A DNA stretch of 9,700 nt from an uncultured Litorivicinus sp. (GCA_938091715.1 CALKMT010000074.1:1-9700), one strand, 5' to 3'. Positions 1 to 7,603 are shown, counted from the first letter of the stretch. The notes: a model not told the origin generated them from the sequence alone. Translations and numbers: made by a program.

Positions 1-1910
1 ACGCAGGTCAAGACGCCGACGGGCAGTGCCAGGTTCACGTCCTGTAGGTTGTGCCCGGTCGCACCGTTGACCTTGAGCCAGCGATCTTGGCTGGCCGGTA
101 GGCGATGCATTGGAATATCGATCGCTTTGACGCCGGACAGGTACTGGCCGGTCAGGCTGTTAGGATCGGCCATGACTTGTTCGGCGGTGCCGCAGCTGAC
201 CACGTGTCCGCCGTGCACCCCGGCGCCAGGCCCGATATCAATGACATAGTCGGCGCTGCGAACAGCGTCCTCGTCGTGCTCGACTACGATGACTGTGTTG
301 CCCAGATCCCGCAGTCGGGTCAAAGTCGACAGCAATCGCTCGTTGTCCCGTTGATGCAAGCCAATCGAGGGCTCATCCAGGACGTACATCACGCCGACTA
401 AGCCGGCGCCGATTTGGCTGGCCAGGCGGATCCGTTGCGCTTCACCGCCGGAGAGGGTGTCAGCGCTACGGGACAACGACAGGTAGTTCAGGCCCACATT
501 GACCAGAAAGCCCAGCCGGTCTTGGATCTCTTTCAGGATCTTGGAGGCAATTTCGCCCCGGTGCCCGGGCAAATCCAGGGTGCTGAAGTAATCAAAGGCT
601 TCGCCCACCGGCAGCTCGACGACCTCGGGCAGGACTCGCTGACCGACCCAGACGTGGCGTGCGGCTCGGTTTAAACGTGAGCCGCTGCAGGCACCGCAGG
701 GTTTGGTGCTCATCAGCTTGGCCATTTCGTCCCGAGCCTGCTGACTTTCGGTGTCGCGATAGCGCCGCTCGATGTTGTTCAGGATGCCCTCAAACGGATG
801 GCACTTTTCGACCTTGGTGCCGCGATCATTTACGTAGCTGAAGTCGATTTCGGTTTTACCCGTGCCATACAGAATGTAGTTCTGCTGCTCGTCGGTCAGA
901 TGGCCCCAGGGCGTGTCGGTATCAAAGCCAAATTGATCCGCCACGCCTTTCAATAGGTGAAAGTAGTAATAGTTGCGACGGTCCCAACCCTTGATGGCAC
1001 CTTGGGCCAGGGTCAGATCGCTGTCGACGATTATCCGGCTGGGGTCAAAGAATTGATGCACGCCCAATCCGTCGCATTCTGTGCAAGCACCGGCCGGGTT
1101 GTTGAAACTGAACAGTCGGGGCTCTAACTCGGACAGGGAATAGCCACAGTGCGAGCAGGCAAACTTGTTGCTGAACAGCATTGGGTCAAACTGCCCGTCC
1201 ATGGATTCAGCGATGGCCAAGCCGCCAGATAGCTCCAGCGCGGTTTCCAGAGATTCTGCCATGCGCGCCCGCTGGTCGGCTCGGGTCTTCAACCGGTCGA
1301 CCACGGCCTCGATGCTGTGCTTTAGCTTCTTGTCCAGCTCCGGCACGTCGTCCAAGTCGGTTACGATTCCGTTGACCCGTACTCGGATAAAACCTCGCGC
1401 TCGAAGGTCGTTGAAGACGTGTAAGTGCTCGCCTTTACGCTCACGCACGATCGGCGCAAGGATCATGACTTTGCTGTCCTCAGGCAGGGCGAGCAAGTGA
1501 TCAACCATGTCGCTGACCGCCTGGGCCGCCAATGCAATGTCATGGTCGGGGCATCGGGGCTCGCCTGCGCGGGCGTACAGCAAGCGCAAATAGTCGTAAA
1601 TTTCAGTGACCGTACCCACCGTTGAGCGGGGGTTGTGGCTAGTCGATTTTTGTTCGATCGAGATCGCCGGGGACAGACCTTCAATGTGATCGACGTCAGG
1701 TTTGTCCATCATCGACAGGAATTGCCGCGCGTAGGCGCTGAGCGATTCTACGTAGCGACGCTGCCCCTCGGCGTACAGCGTATCAAAGGCGAGTGAGCTC
1801 TTGCCGCTTCCAGACAGGCCCGTGATGACGACGAGTTTGTCCCGGGGAATATCGAGGTCAACGTTCTTGAGGTTATGCGTCCGTGCCCCTCGAATTTGAA
1901 TGGTTTCCAC
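1..1910 (-). CDS. uvrA: UvrA, excinuclease ABC subunit A (N-terminal part; C-terminus beyond the window)
   Basis: UvrA is the damage-recognition ATPase of nucleotide excision repair; in the cytoplasm it dimerises and loads UvrB on lesions. About 636 codons are visible, so roughly 300 C-terminal residues lie outside the window. The reading frame is continuous: the protein starts METIQIRGARTHNLKNV, nearly the same as E. coli UvrA. Walker A (GLSGSGKSS, residues 31-39) follows, then the zinc module CSHC...CTEC with the conserved ELEPRLFSFNNPAGAC between the pairs, the ABC signature LSGGEAQRIRLASQ near residue 485, and Walker B VMYVLDEPSIGLH near 510. The second ATPase begins (TGHNLQDVNLALPVGV) at the window edge. 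The start is a GTG at 1908-1910 with an AAGG Shine-Dalgarno seven bases upstream; it lines up with the E. coli start, and I see no better in-frame ATG. It is transcribed divergently from the MFS-ssb series. I see no CTGT-N8-ACAG SOS box in the short upstream gap. Confidence 0.97.
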   Translation of the reverse strand, partial: METIQIRGARTHNLKNVDLDIPRDKLVVITGLSGSGKSSLAFDTLYAEGQRRYVESLSAYARQFLSMMDKPDVDHIEGLSPAISIEQKSTSHNPRSTVGTVTEIYDYLRLLYARAGEPRCPDHDIALAAQAVSDMVDHLLALPEDSKVMILAPIVRERKGEHLHVFNDLRARGFIRVRVNGIVTDLDDVPELDKKLKHSIEAVVDRLKTRADQRARMAESLETALELSGGLAIAESMDGQFDPMLFSNKFACSHCGYSLSELEPRLFSFNNPAGACTECDGLGVHQFFDPSRIIVDSDLTLAQGAIKGWDRRNYYYFHLLKGVADQFGFDTDTPWGHLTDEQQNYILYGTGKTEIDFSYVNDRGTKVEKCHPFEGILNNIERRYRDTESQQARDEMAKLMSTKPCGACSGSRLNRAARHVWVGQRVLPEVVELPVGEAFDYFSTLDLPGHRGEIASKILKEIQDRLGFLVNVGLNYLSLSRSADTLSGGEAQRIRLASQIGAGLVGVMYVLDEPSIGLHQRDNERLLSTLTRLRDLGNTVIVVEHDEDAVRSADYVIDIGPGAGVHGGHVVSCGTAEQVMADPNSLTGQYLSGVKAIDIPMHRLPASQDRWLKVNGATGHNLQDVNLALPVGVLTC

Positions 1911-1939
1911 TGCGTTACCTTGGCTGGATTGAACCACTC

Positions 1940-1945
1940 AGTATA
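1940..1945 (-). promoter_or_regulatory. Candidate -10 element for uvrA
   Basis: On the minus strand this reads TATACT, one mismatch from the sigma-70 -10 consensus. It would place a transcript start about 23 bases before the GTG, leaving just room for the AAGG ribosome binding site at 1918-1921. No convincing -35 hexamer lies at 16-18 bp spacing, so the call rests on the -10 and its position alone. Confidence 0.35.
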
Positions 1946-1994
1946 CCCCGCCTGGGTTGGAATTGGGGTAAACTCGCTGAGTAAATTCCTTAAG

Positions 1995-3359
1995 GTGTCC
2001 GCACAGCTCTTGTCCATTTTTATTCTGCTAAGTCTTTACGTTTCGCGCATGTTGGGGCTGTTTATTGTCCTGCCGGTGCTGGCCATTGAGACCATGAATT
2101 ACCCCGGTTACTCGGCCCTGACCTTGGGCTTGGTGATGGGCTTGTATGGCTTGACACAAGCAGTCCTTCAGGTGCCGCTGGGGCAATTAAGTGATCGTGT
2201 CGGGCGGTTTGCCGTCGTGTTTATCGGGCTCTTGGTATTTGCCCTGGGCAGTTATCTGTGTGCCAGCGCCGAGACCATGACCCAGTTGATGATCGGCCGA
2301 GCGTTACAAGGCGCCGGTGCCATCTCGTCCTCGTTGATGGCCTGGGTGGTCGATTTAACGGGCGAGGACAAACGGGCCCGCACCATGGCGCTGATTGGCA
2401 TTTCGATTGGCATTTCTTTCTTGGCTAGCTTGGTCATCGGTCCGGCCCTGTTGCCTTGGCGCGGCCTGTCAGGACTGTTTGAGTTAACTGCCGGGCTGGC
2501 CGTGCTTGGCGCGTTGCTGTCACTGGCGTTACCCCGCCCGACTCCCGTGCGCAGTATGGGGGCAATATTTGATCTGGGGCTGGTGCGCGAGATGTGGCGC
2601 ACTCCAGGAATCCCGGGCGCGGTGCTGGGTGTCGGTGTCCTGCATGCGTTGTTGATGGCCATGTTCCTGGCCTTGCCGCCGTTATGGGTCAATGCGTCGC
2701 TAGCGCCCGACGAGCATGCAAAGCTTTATTTGATCATGATGATTGCTGGCGCCGGCCCCGCATTCTTGATGGTGGGCTTTGTCGAGGCCCGTCATCGTTT
2801 GATGTGGGGCCAGAAAATGGCCTTGGCAGCCATGGCCATGGCCTTTGCCTGGATGGCGGGTGCATCCACGAACATTGTGGCCTTGGTGATTGCTGGATCG
2901 TTGTTCTTTTTTGGCTTCAGCCTACTCGAGGCGACCCTGCCCAGTTTGCTGGCCAAGGCGGCGCCGGTCAGAGGGCGTGGAACGGCCACCGGTTTGTACG
3001 CCACGGTGCAGTTTATGGGGGCGTTTGTTGGCGGCTTAATCGGCGGCCCTCTGTATGAATTACTGGGCTCAATTGGTTTGTTTGCGACCCTGGCGATTGG
3101 TTGTTGTGTTTGGGTCGCCATCCGGTATCGTACCCCCGAGCCCCCGCGTCATCGATCAAAATTGGTCCCGGTTGCGATGGAAATTCGGACCGCTGCCCAG
3201 TGGCAGCAATGCTTGGCAAATGTTCCCGGGGTGGTGGACGTGGCAGTCAGTCCACAGGAGCGCTTGGCCTACCTAAAAGTCAGCAAAGACTCACTGGATG
3301 AATCGGCATTGGCCGAAGCTTTATCCGGCCCAGCGACGCAAACTGCTCAGACAACGTAA
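1995..3359 (+). CDS. yajR: YajR-type major facilitator superfamily transporter with C-terminal YAM domain
   Basis: This is a predicted inner-membrane, proton-coupled 12-TM MFS transporter; the substrate cannot be told from sequence. The N-terminal segment RMLGLFIVLPVLA resembles E. coli YajR (RMLGMFMVLPVL). MFS motif A appears as GQLSDRVGR (about residues 63-71), followed by GRALQGAGAISSSLMAWVVDLT in the YajR style. After the last membrane segment, residues about 391-450 form a soluble ferredoxin-like YAM domain (EIRTAAQWQQCLANVPGV...AYLKVS), the hallmark of YajR. The frame stays open upstream to an ATG at 1875, but that region antisense-overlaps uvrA and would add an unlikely 40-residue leader. 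The GTG at 1995 gives 454 residues, which is the E. coli YajR length. The Shine-Dalgarno is weak at this GTG. A TTG at 2010 is an alternative; the ATG at 2049 would cut into TM1. The stop lies 12 bases before ssb, implying co-transcription. An MFS gene between uvrA and ssb is also what I recall from Pseudomonas. Confidence 0.88.
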   Translation: MSAQLLSIFILLSLYVSRMLGLFIVLPVLAIETMNYPGYSALTLGLVMGLYGLTQAVLQVPLGQLSDRVGRFAVVFIGLLVFALGSYLCASAETMTQLMIGRALQGAGAISSSLMAWVVDLTGEDKRARTMALIGISIGISFLASLVIGPALLPWRGLSGLFELTAGLAVLGALLSLALPRPTPVRSMGAIFDLGLVREMWRTPGIPGAVLGVGVLHALLMAMFLALPPLWVNASLAPDEHAKLYLIMMIAGAGPAFLMVGFVEARHRLMWGQKMALAAMAMAFAWMAGASTNIVALVIAGSLFFFGFSLLEATLPSLLAKAAPVRGRGTATGLYATVQFMGAFVGGLIGGPLYELLGSIGLFATLAIGCCVWVAIRYRTPEPPRHRSKLVPVAMEIRTAAQWQQCLANVPGVVDVAVSPQERLAYLKVSKDSLDESALAEALSGPATQTAQTT

Positions 3360-3371
3360 AGGAGATTCCTC

Positions 3372-3863
3372 ATGGCACGAGGCGTAAATAAAGTAATTTT
3401 GGTGGGTAACCTGGGCAACGATCCGGACATGCGCGCTACCCAAAGCGGTTCGCAAATTGCCAACCTGTCGATCGCGACATCTGAATCATGGCGTGACAAG
3501 CAAACTGGCGAGATGCAAGAGCGGACCGAATGGCACCGGGTGGTGATGTTTAACCGTCTAGCCGAGATCGCCGGCCAATACCTGCGCAAGGGCAGCAAGG
3601 TTTACATCGAAGGCAAGTTGCAGACTCGGAGTTGGGACGATCAGGCTACCGGTCAGAAAAAATACATGACTGAAGTGGTCGGCAACGAAATGCAAATGCT
3701 AGACAGCCGCGGTGAAGGCGGCGGTCAAATGGGCGGCGGCTACCAGTCACAGCAGTCGGCTCCCCCCAGCGCACCTCGCCAACCCGCTCCTGCGCCTGCG
3801 GCGCCTGCTGCACCGCCACCGGGGTTCAATAACGACATCGGTGACGATGACATCCCGTTCTAG
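3372..3863 (+). CDS. ssb: Single-stranded DNA-binding protein SSB
   Basis: SSB coats single-stranded DNA as a tetramer during replication, recombination and repair, and recruits partner enzymes through its C-terminal tip. The 163-residue product has the OB fold over residues 1-110, beginning MARGVNKVILVGNLG. The DNA-stacking aromatics of E. coli SSB are all kept at the same numbers: W40, W54, F60 and W88. A flexible Gly/Gln/Pro/Ala-rich linker (about 113-153) leads to the acidic partner-binding tip DDDIPF, which is intact. The start is clear: ATG at 3372 with AAGGAG seven bases upstream. The gene follows the MFS transporter by 12 bases and precedes the RmlD-like gene by 17 bases. It therefore probably shares their transcript, although an internal promoter inside the MFS gene cannot be ruled out. 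Confidence 0.98.
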   Translation: MARGVNKVILVGNLGNDPDMRATQSGSQIANLSIATSESWRDKQTGEMQERTEWHRVVMFNRLAEIAGQYLRKGSKVYIEGKLQTRSWDDQATGQKKYMTEVVGNEMQMLDSRGEGGGQMGGGYQSQQSAPPSAPRQPAPAPAAPAAPPPGFNNDIGDDDIPF

Positions 3864-3880
3864 GGGCGTGTTAACAAGGC

Positions 3881-4792
3881 ATGGCTAAGGGACTTTTTGC
3901 GCCCCCGACCATTCTGGTCGCGGGCGCATCCGGGCAAACCGGCAACGCGCTGGTTCAACTATTCGATCGCGCTGGGTTTTCGGTGGTCGGAATGAGTCGA
4001 GCCGAGTTGGATGTTGCCTCCGAGGCCAGTGTCCAGACCGCGCTCAGCGCCGTGCAACCGGATTTTGTCGTCAACTGCGCGCGTTATCCTGATGTGGATC
4101 GCGCTGAAAGCGAGGGTGATTCGGCGCATCGCCTGTTAGTCGAGGGGCCGATCAATCTGGCCATGGCCTGTCGATCAATCAACGCCACCTTGATTCACCT
4201 ATCCAGCGAGTACGTGTTCGACGGCAATGATGCGCCTTACGACGAGCAGGCGCCGACCGCACCCCTTAGCTTGTTTGGGCATTATTGCCGCGAGGGCGAA
4301 CTGGAGATCGAGCGCATATTGCCCGCTCATATCGTGCTGCGAGTTGGCTTGGTTTTCAGCGCGGACCCTCGTCGATTTGTTGCCAACACTCTGCAAACAC
4401 TGCGCTCACATACGGAAAAGCGCATGGTCTCTGACGAGATTGGTACGCCGACCAGTGTCGAGGATCTGGGCCGCGTCTTGGTGGCCGTCATTCGCCAACT
4501 GGACCTGGGCAGTCAGGCCTTTGGCGTTTATCACTATGGCGGTGGCGGCAGTGCCAGTTGGTTTGAAATGGGCGAGCTGATCTATGCTCAAGCTCTGCAG
4601 CGAGAGGATTTGCCCGATAACTTGTTGCAGCCCGTGCGTGGGGACGATGTGCCGGGTCGTGCGCCGCGCCCCAAGGATGTCAGGCTAAACTGTGACCGGT
4701 TGTTGCAAAACTTTGGTATCAAACGCTTGCCTTGGCGTAGTCAAATGATTCAGTGTGTAGAGCAGATATACTCCCGTGAGGGCGACGCATGA
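3881..4792 (+). CDS. RmlD-like NAD(P)-binding protein (extended SDR family), catalytic Tyr/Lys apparently lost
   Basis: The 303-residue protein belongs to the dTDP-4-dehydrorhamnose reductase (RmlD) type of extended short-chain dehydrogenases. The N-terminal Rossmann motif is intact as GASGQTG (residues 15-21). Typical RmlD landmarks follow: DFVVNCARYPDVDRAES, the strand HLSSEYVFDG (STDYVFDG in the family), and DEIGTPTSVEDLG (DQ-G-PT in the family). At the place of the active-site YGxTKxxGE the sequence reads FGHYCREGE, so the catalytic Tyr is Phe132 and the Lys is Cys136. The dinucleotide fold thus seems kept while reductase chemistry is doubtful; a sensor, scaffold or altered enzyme is possible. 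No rhamnose-synthesis genes are nearby, so dTDP-rhamnose production is not supported. The ATG at 3881 has AAGG only one base upstream, too close to be ideal, but no better start exists. Its stop overlaps the next small ORF (ATGA). Confidence 0.8.
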   Translation: MAKGLFAPPTILVAGASGQTGNALVQLFDRAGFSVVGMSRAELDVASEASVQTALSAVQPDFVVNCARYPDVDRAESEGDSAHRLLVEGPINLAMACRSINATLIHLSSEYVFDGNDAPYDEQAPTAPLSLFGHYCREGELEIERILPAHIVLRVGLVFSADPRRFVANTLQTLRSHTEKRMVSDEIGTPTSVEDLGRVLVAVIRQLDLGSQAFGVYHYGGGGSASWFEMGELIYAQALQREDLPDNLLQPVRGDDVPGRAPRPKDVRLNCDRLLQNFGIKRLPWRSQMIQCVEQIYSREGDA

Positions 4793-4923
4793 AATCTAGC
4801 AAGGTACCGAATACTACCCGCCGCAGAATTCTGTGGAAAAAGCGTCAGCGCAATAACCTGTTCAGGGATCAGCAGGTTCGACGAGGGTTAGCCGACCAAG
4901 ACACGTCTGGCCACCAGGAATAA
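4789..4923 (+). CDS. Small basic ORF (44 residues), translationally coupled, function unknown
   Basis: The ATG overlaps the stop of the RmlD-like gene in an ATGA junction, with a GAGG Shine-Dalgarno seven bases upstream inside that gene, a classic arrangement for coupled translation. The product starts MKSSKVPNTTRRRILWKK and ends at a TAA at 4921-4923. It is strongly basic in its first two thirds (a run of Arg and Lys at about residues 11-21, more Arg near 26-32) and turns polar and acidic at the end (ADQDTSGHQE). It has no membrane segment, signal peptide or cysteines. I do not recognise the family. A basic peptide next to a RimK gene could bind RNA or ribosomes, or could play the part of the small RimA protein of Pseudomonas rimABK operons; both ideas rest on position and charge only. 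It could also be a chance ORF. Confidence 0.5.
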   Translation: MKSSKVPNTTRRRILWKKRQRNNLFRDQQVRRGLADQDTSGHQE

Positions 4924-4979
4924 GCTTTCCTAATTCCCTCAACTTGAGTTAAATGCCGGCCTCTATAAGGAGGGCGTTC

Positions 4980-6350
4980 ATGAATTTTACCTTGGGTTGG
5001 GAAGAGTGGTTGTCATTGCCAGCGCTTGGCTTGCCTGCCATCCGTGCCAAAATCGATACTGGCGCGCAAACTTCTGCGCTGCATGCAACGGTGATCGAGC
5101 CCTTTGGCCCGCCCGAAAAACCCCAAGTGCGGTTTTTGATACAACCCAATCCCTTGGACCCGTCACTAGAAGTGACCTGCAGCGCCGAGGTAGTGGATCA
5201 GCGTTTGATCACCAGCTCGAATGGTCAAACCGAAATGCGTTACGTCATCGAATCCGAGGTCGAGATCGGCGATCGCCGTTGGCCGATCGAATTGACCCTG
5301 ACCAACCGCGAAAAAATGGCCTATCGAATGCTGCTCGGGCGCTCGGCAATCAGCGAAGATATGCTGGTGGACGTCAATTCATCACAGGTCCAACCCTCGC
5401 TCAGTTTTGACGCCTACAAGCGCACTCGTCGGGCCAAGCCGGTTAAGCGACCGCTGCGCATTGCGCTGTTGTCCCGAGAGCCGAATAACTATTCCAACCG
5501 TCGCTTGGTCGAAGTCGCAGAGCGGCGCGGCCACGTGATCGAAGTACTGGATACTAATCGCTGCTATATGCGCATTACGGCCTCGCAAGCCGAGGTTCAT
5601 TACGATGGCGTGGCGCTGCCGCGCTATGATGCGGTGATACCCCGGATTGGTGCGTCAGTGACAGCCTATGGTGCAGCCGTGCTGCGACAGTTCGCGGCGA
5701 CTGGTGCGTATTGCCTGAACCGTGCCGAGGGCATCGTTTCAAGCCGCGACAAGCTGTTGGCCCATCAACTGCTGGCCCAGGCCGGGATTCCAATGCCGGT
5801 AACGGCCTTTGCCAACAGTCCTAAGGTGACCCGGGATCTAATTAATTTGGCGGGCGACGCGCCCTTGGTGGTCAAGCTACAAGAATCCACCCAGGGCAAG
5901 GGCGTGGTGCTGGCGGAAACGCGCAAAGCAGCCGAATCATTGATTGATGCCTTTCGAGGGCTAGAAGCCAACTTCCTCGTGCAAAGCTTCGTGCGGGAAT
6001 CCTCGGGATCGGATACCCGCCTGTTGGTGATCGGCAACAAGGTCGTGGCGGCCATGCAACGTACTGGGGCGGATGGTGATTTTCGATCCAATCTGCACAG
6101 AGGGGGTTCGGCCATGGCGGTCAAGCCGTCCAAGGGCGCGCAAGCCATCGCTCGGCGAGCAACCCGCCACTTGGGCTTGTCGGTAGCAGGTGTTGATGTT
6201 CTGGAGTCGGACAATGGACCCTTGGTGCTCGAGGTCAACTCATCACCGGGTCTAGAAGGCATCGAGGGTGCAACAGGGTTGGATATCGCAACCCTGATAC
6301 TGACGCACTTGGAAAGCCGAGTTCGCACGCTGGGTCCGACCAAGGCCTAG
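4980..6350 (+). CDS. rimK: Fusion of RimB-type retropepsin-like protease domain and RimK ribosomal protein S6 glutamate ligase
   Basis: RimK is a cytoplasmic ATP-grasp ligase that adds glutamates to the C-terminus of ribosomal protein S6; in Pseudomonas a separate small protease-like protein, RimB, acts with it. Here both lie in one 456-residue chain. Residues about 3-135 form the domain often annotated as ATP-dependent zinc protease (DUF785): WEEWLSLPALGLPAIRAKID, then the aspartyl-protease-like DTGAQTSALH (Asp26) and MLLGRSA near 117-123. A basic linker (about 145-157) leads to RimK from about 158 (RIALLSREPNNYSNRRL). This part keeps KLQESTQGKGVVLAETR (about 299-315), GDFRSNLHRGGSA (about 366-378) and the ATP-grasp metal-binding motif EVNSSPGLEGIE (about 418-429), all close to E. 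coli RimK. The ATG at 4980 has an excellent AAGGAGG upstream; an in-frame ATG at 4953 lacks one and adds a non-homologous leader. It is the last gene of the plus-strand series, 56 bases after the small ORF. Confidence 0.93.
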   Translation: MNFTLGWEEWLSLPALGLPAIRAKIDTGAQTSALHATVIEPFGPPEKPQVRFLIQPNPLDPSLEVTCSAEVVDQRLITSSNGQTEMRYVIESEVEIGDRRWPIELTLTNREKMAYRMLLGRSAISEDMLVDVNSSQVQPSLSFDAYKRTRRAKPVKRPLRIALLSREPNNYSNRRLVEVAERRGHVIEVLDTNRCYMRITASQAEVHYDGVALPRYDAVIPRIGASVTAYGAAVLRQFAATGAYCLNRAEGIVSSRDKLLAHQLLAQAGIPMPVTAFANSPKVTRDLINLAGDAPLVVKLQESTQGKGVVLAETRKAAESLIDAFRGLEANFLVQSFVRESSGSDTRLLVIGNKVVAAMQRTGADGDFRSNLHRGGSAMAVKPSKGAQAIARRATRHLGLSVAGVDVLESDNGPLVLEVNSSPGLEGIEGATGLDIATLILTHLESRVRTLGPTKA

Positions 6351-6357
6351 ACAAAGA

Positions 6358-6379
6358 AAAGGCCGCGATTGCGGCCTTT
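6358..6379. terminator. Bidirectional rho-independent terminator between rimK and fabB
   Basis: A perfect 9-bp stem, AAAGGCCGC / GCGGCCTTT, closes a 4-base GATT loop. A-rich sequence lies to the left (AAAGAAAA) and T-rich to the right (TTTCTC), so the hairpin can work from both sides. It sits eight bases after the rimK-fusion stop and 13 bases past the fabB stop, just where two converging transcription units should be insulated. Confidence 0.85.
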
Positions 6380-6391
6380 CTCAGAGGTTGG

Positions 6392-7603
6392 TTAGGCCTG
6401 ATAGGCCTGGAAGACCAACGAGGCGTTGGTGCCACCAAAGCCAAAGCTGTTGCTCATGACGCGAGTTAGTGCCTGATCTCGGGTCTGAGTGACTACGTCC
6501 ACGCCGTCTGCGCCCGCGTCCAACTCTTCAACGTTGGCTGATCCTGCGATAAAGCCATCGCGCATCATGATCAGACTGTAAATGGCTTCTTGAACGCCCG
6601 TCGCGCCCAAGCTGTGCCCGGTCAGTGACTTGGTCGAGCTGACTGCAGGGCGTTGGTCGCCAAAGGCTTCCTTGACTGCGTTAAGCTCAGTGATGTCACC
6701 GGCGGGGGTGCTGGTGCCGTGGGCGTTGATGTAGTCAATCGGGCCGTCCACAGTGCTGGACGCCAACTGCATCGCACGAACCGCACCCTCGCCACTGGGG
6801 GCGACCATGTCTGCGCCGTCACTGGTTGCGCCGTAACCCACCAGTTCGCCATAGATAGTCGCACCGCGGGCCAAGGCGTGTTCCAAATCTTCTAGGATCA
6901 CGGCACCGCCGCCACCGGCGATGACAAAGCCATCGCGATTGGCATCGTACGCTCGGCTGGCGCGTTCTGGTGTGTCGTTGTACTTGCTGGACAGAGCGCC
7001 CATGGCGTCAAACAAGCAGGACAGAGTCCAGTGCTCTTCTTCGCCACCCGCGGCGATCACCACATCTTGCTTGCCCATTTGAATCAATTCGGCGCCGTGT
7101 CCAATGCAGTGGGCGCTGGTCGAGCAGGCGCTTGAAATGGAGTAATTGACCCCTTTGATTTTCAACGCGGTGGCCAAGCAGGCGGATACGGTCGAACCCA
7201 TGGTCTGGGTGACGCGGTAGGGGCCTACGCGGCGCACGCCTTTATCGCGCAGAATGTCCGCGGCTTCCACTTGGCTAGCGCTGGAGGCGCCGCCGGAGCC
7301 GGCCACGATGCCGGTGCGAATGTTGCTGATTTGGTCTTCAGACAGCCCCGAATCCGCCAGCGCATCCACGGCACTCAGATAGGCAAATGCCGCGGCGTTG
7401 CCCATAAAGCGCATCAGTTTGCGATCGATGCGATCCTTGTCCAATTCCAGCGATCCGGACACTTGGCTACGCATGCCGCGCTCGGTGTATTCGGGGTTTG
7501 CCTTGATGCCCGAGGTGGTGTGGTACAGGCTTTCTTTGACGGTGGGGAGATCCGTGCCAATACAGGACTGAATCCCCATTCCAGTGACGACGACGCGACG
7601 CAT
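6392..7603 (-). CDS. fabB: FabB, 3-oxoacyl-ACP synthase I (beta-ketoacyl-ACP synthase)
   Basis: FabB condenses malonyl-ACP with acyl-ACP in the cytoplasm and is the enzyme that elongates cis-3-decenoyl-ACP made by FabA, so it commits carbon to unsaturated fatty acids. The product has 403 residues (E. coli 406). The thiolase-fold active site is complete: nucleophile Cys160 in SSACSTSAHCIGHG, His295 in NAHGTSTPAGD, Lys325 and His330 in TKSLTGHSLGATG, and the C-terminal loop MSNSFGFGGTNASL. The KYNDTPERASRAYD and VGYGATSDGADMVAPSGEGAVR stretches follow E. coli FabB rather than FabF. The ATG at 7603 has GAGG eight bases upstream. It begins 26 bases after the fabA stop with no promoter or terminator visible between, so the two form one operon as in Pseudomonas. 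Elsewhere in gammaproteobacteria they are often separate. Confidence 0.97.
   Translation of the reverse strand: MRRVVVTGMGIQSCIGTDLPTVKESLYHTTSGIKANPEYTERGMRSQVSGSLELDKDRIDRKLMRFMGNAAAFAYLSAVDALADSGLSEDQISNIRTGIVAGSGGASSASQVEAADILRDKGVRRVGPYRVTQTMGSTVSACLATALKIKGVNYSISSACSTSAHCIGHGAELIQMGKQDVVIAAGGEEEHWTLSCLFDAMGALSSKYNDTPERASRAYDANRDGFVIAGGGGAVILEDLEHALARGATIYGELVGYGATSDGADMVAPSGEGAVRAMQLASSTVDGPIDYINAHGTSTPAGDITELNAVKEAFGDQRPAVSSTKSLTGHSLGATGVQEAIYSLIMMRDGFIAGSANVEELDAGADGVDVVTQTRDQALTRVMSNSFGFGGTNASLVFQAYQA

Noticed and set aside
1875..1994. Upstream in-frame extension of the MFS transporter to an ATG at 1875.
   Set aside because: It overlaps the uvrA start antisense, shows no homology to YajR, and the GTG at 1995 gives the family's usual length.
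1748..2017. 89-residue ORF on the minus strand starting upstream of uvrA.
   Set aside because: It runs out of frame across the uvrA start and Walker A region; the real uvrA frame is unmistakable there.
2252..2692. 146-residue minus-strand ORF and the 154-residue plus-strand ORF at 2594-3058.
   Set aside because: Both lie within the MFS transporter frame, which has strong family motifs across the same span; neither shows recognisable protein features.
4941..4950. AACTTGAGTT inverted repeat upstream of the RimB-RimK fusion.
   Set aside because: Only 4-bp arms around a 2-base centre and no second copy seen; too short to claim as an operator.
4944..4969. Possible promoter for the RimB-RimK fusion (TTGAGT ... 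TATAAG).
   Set aside because: The spacing is only 14 bp, and the -10 would sit directly against the AAGGAGG ribosome binding site, leaving no room for a transcript start before it.
5765..6343. 192-residue minus-strand ORF inside the RimK domain.
   Set aside because: It is a shadow of the rimK frame: composition is Ser/Arg/Ala-rich without domains, and the plus strand carries clear RimK motifs.
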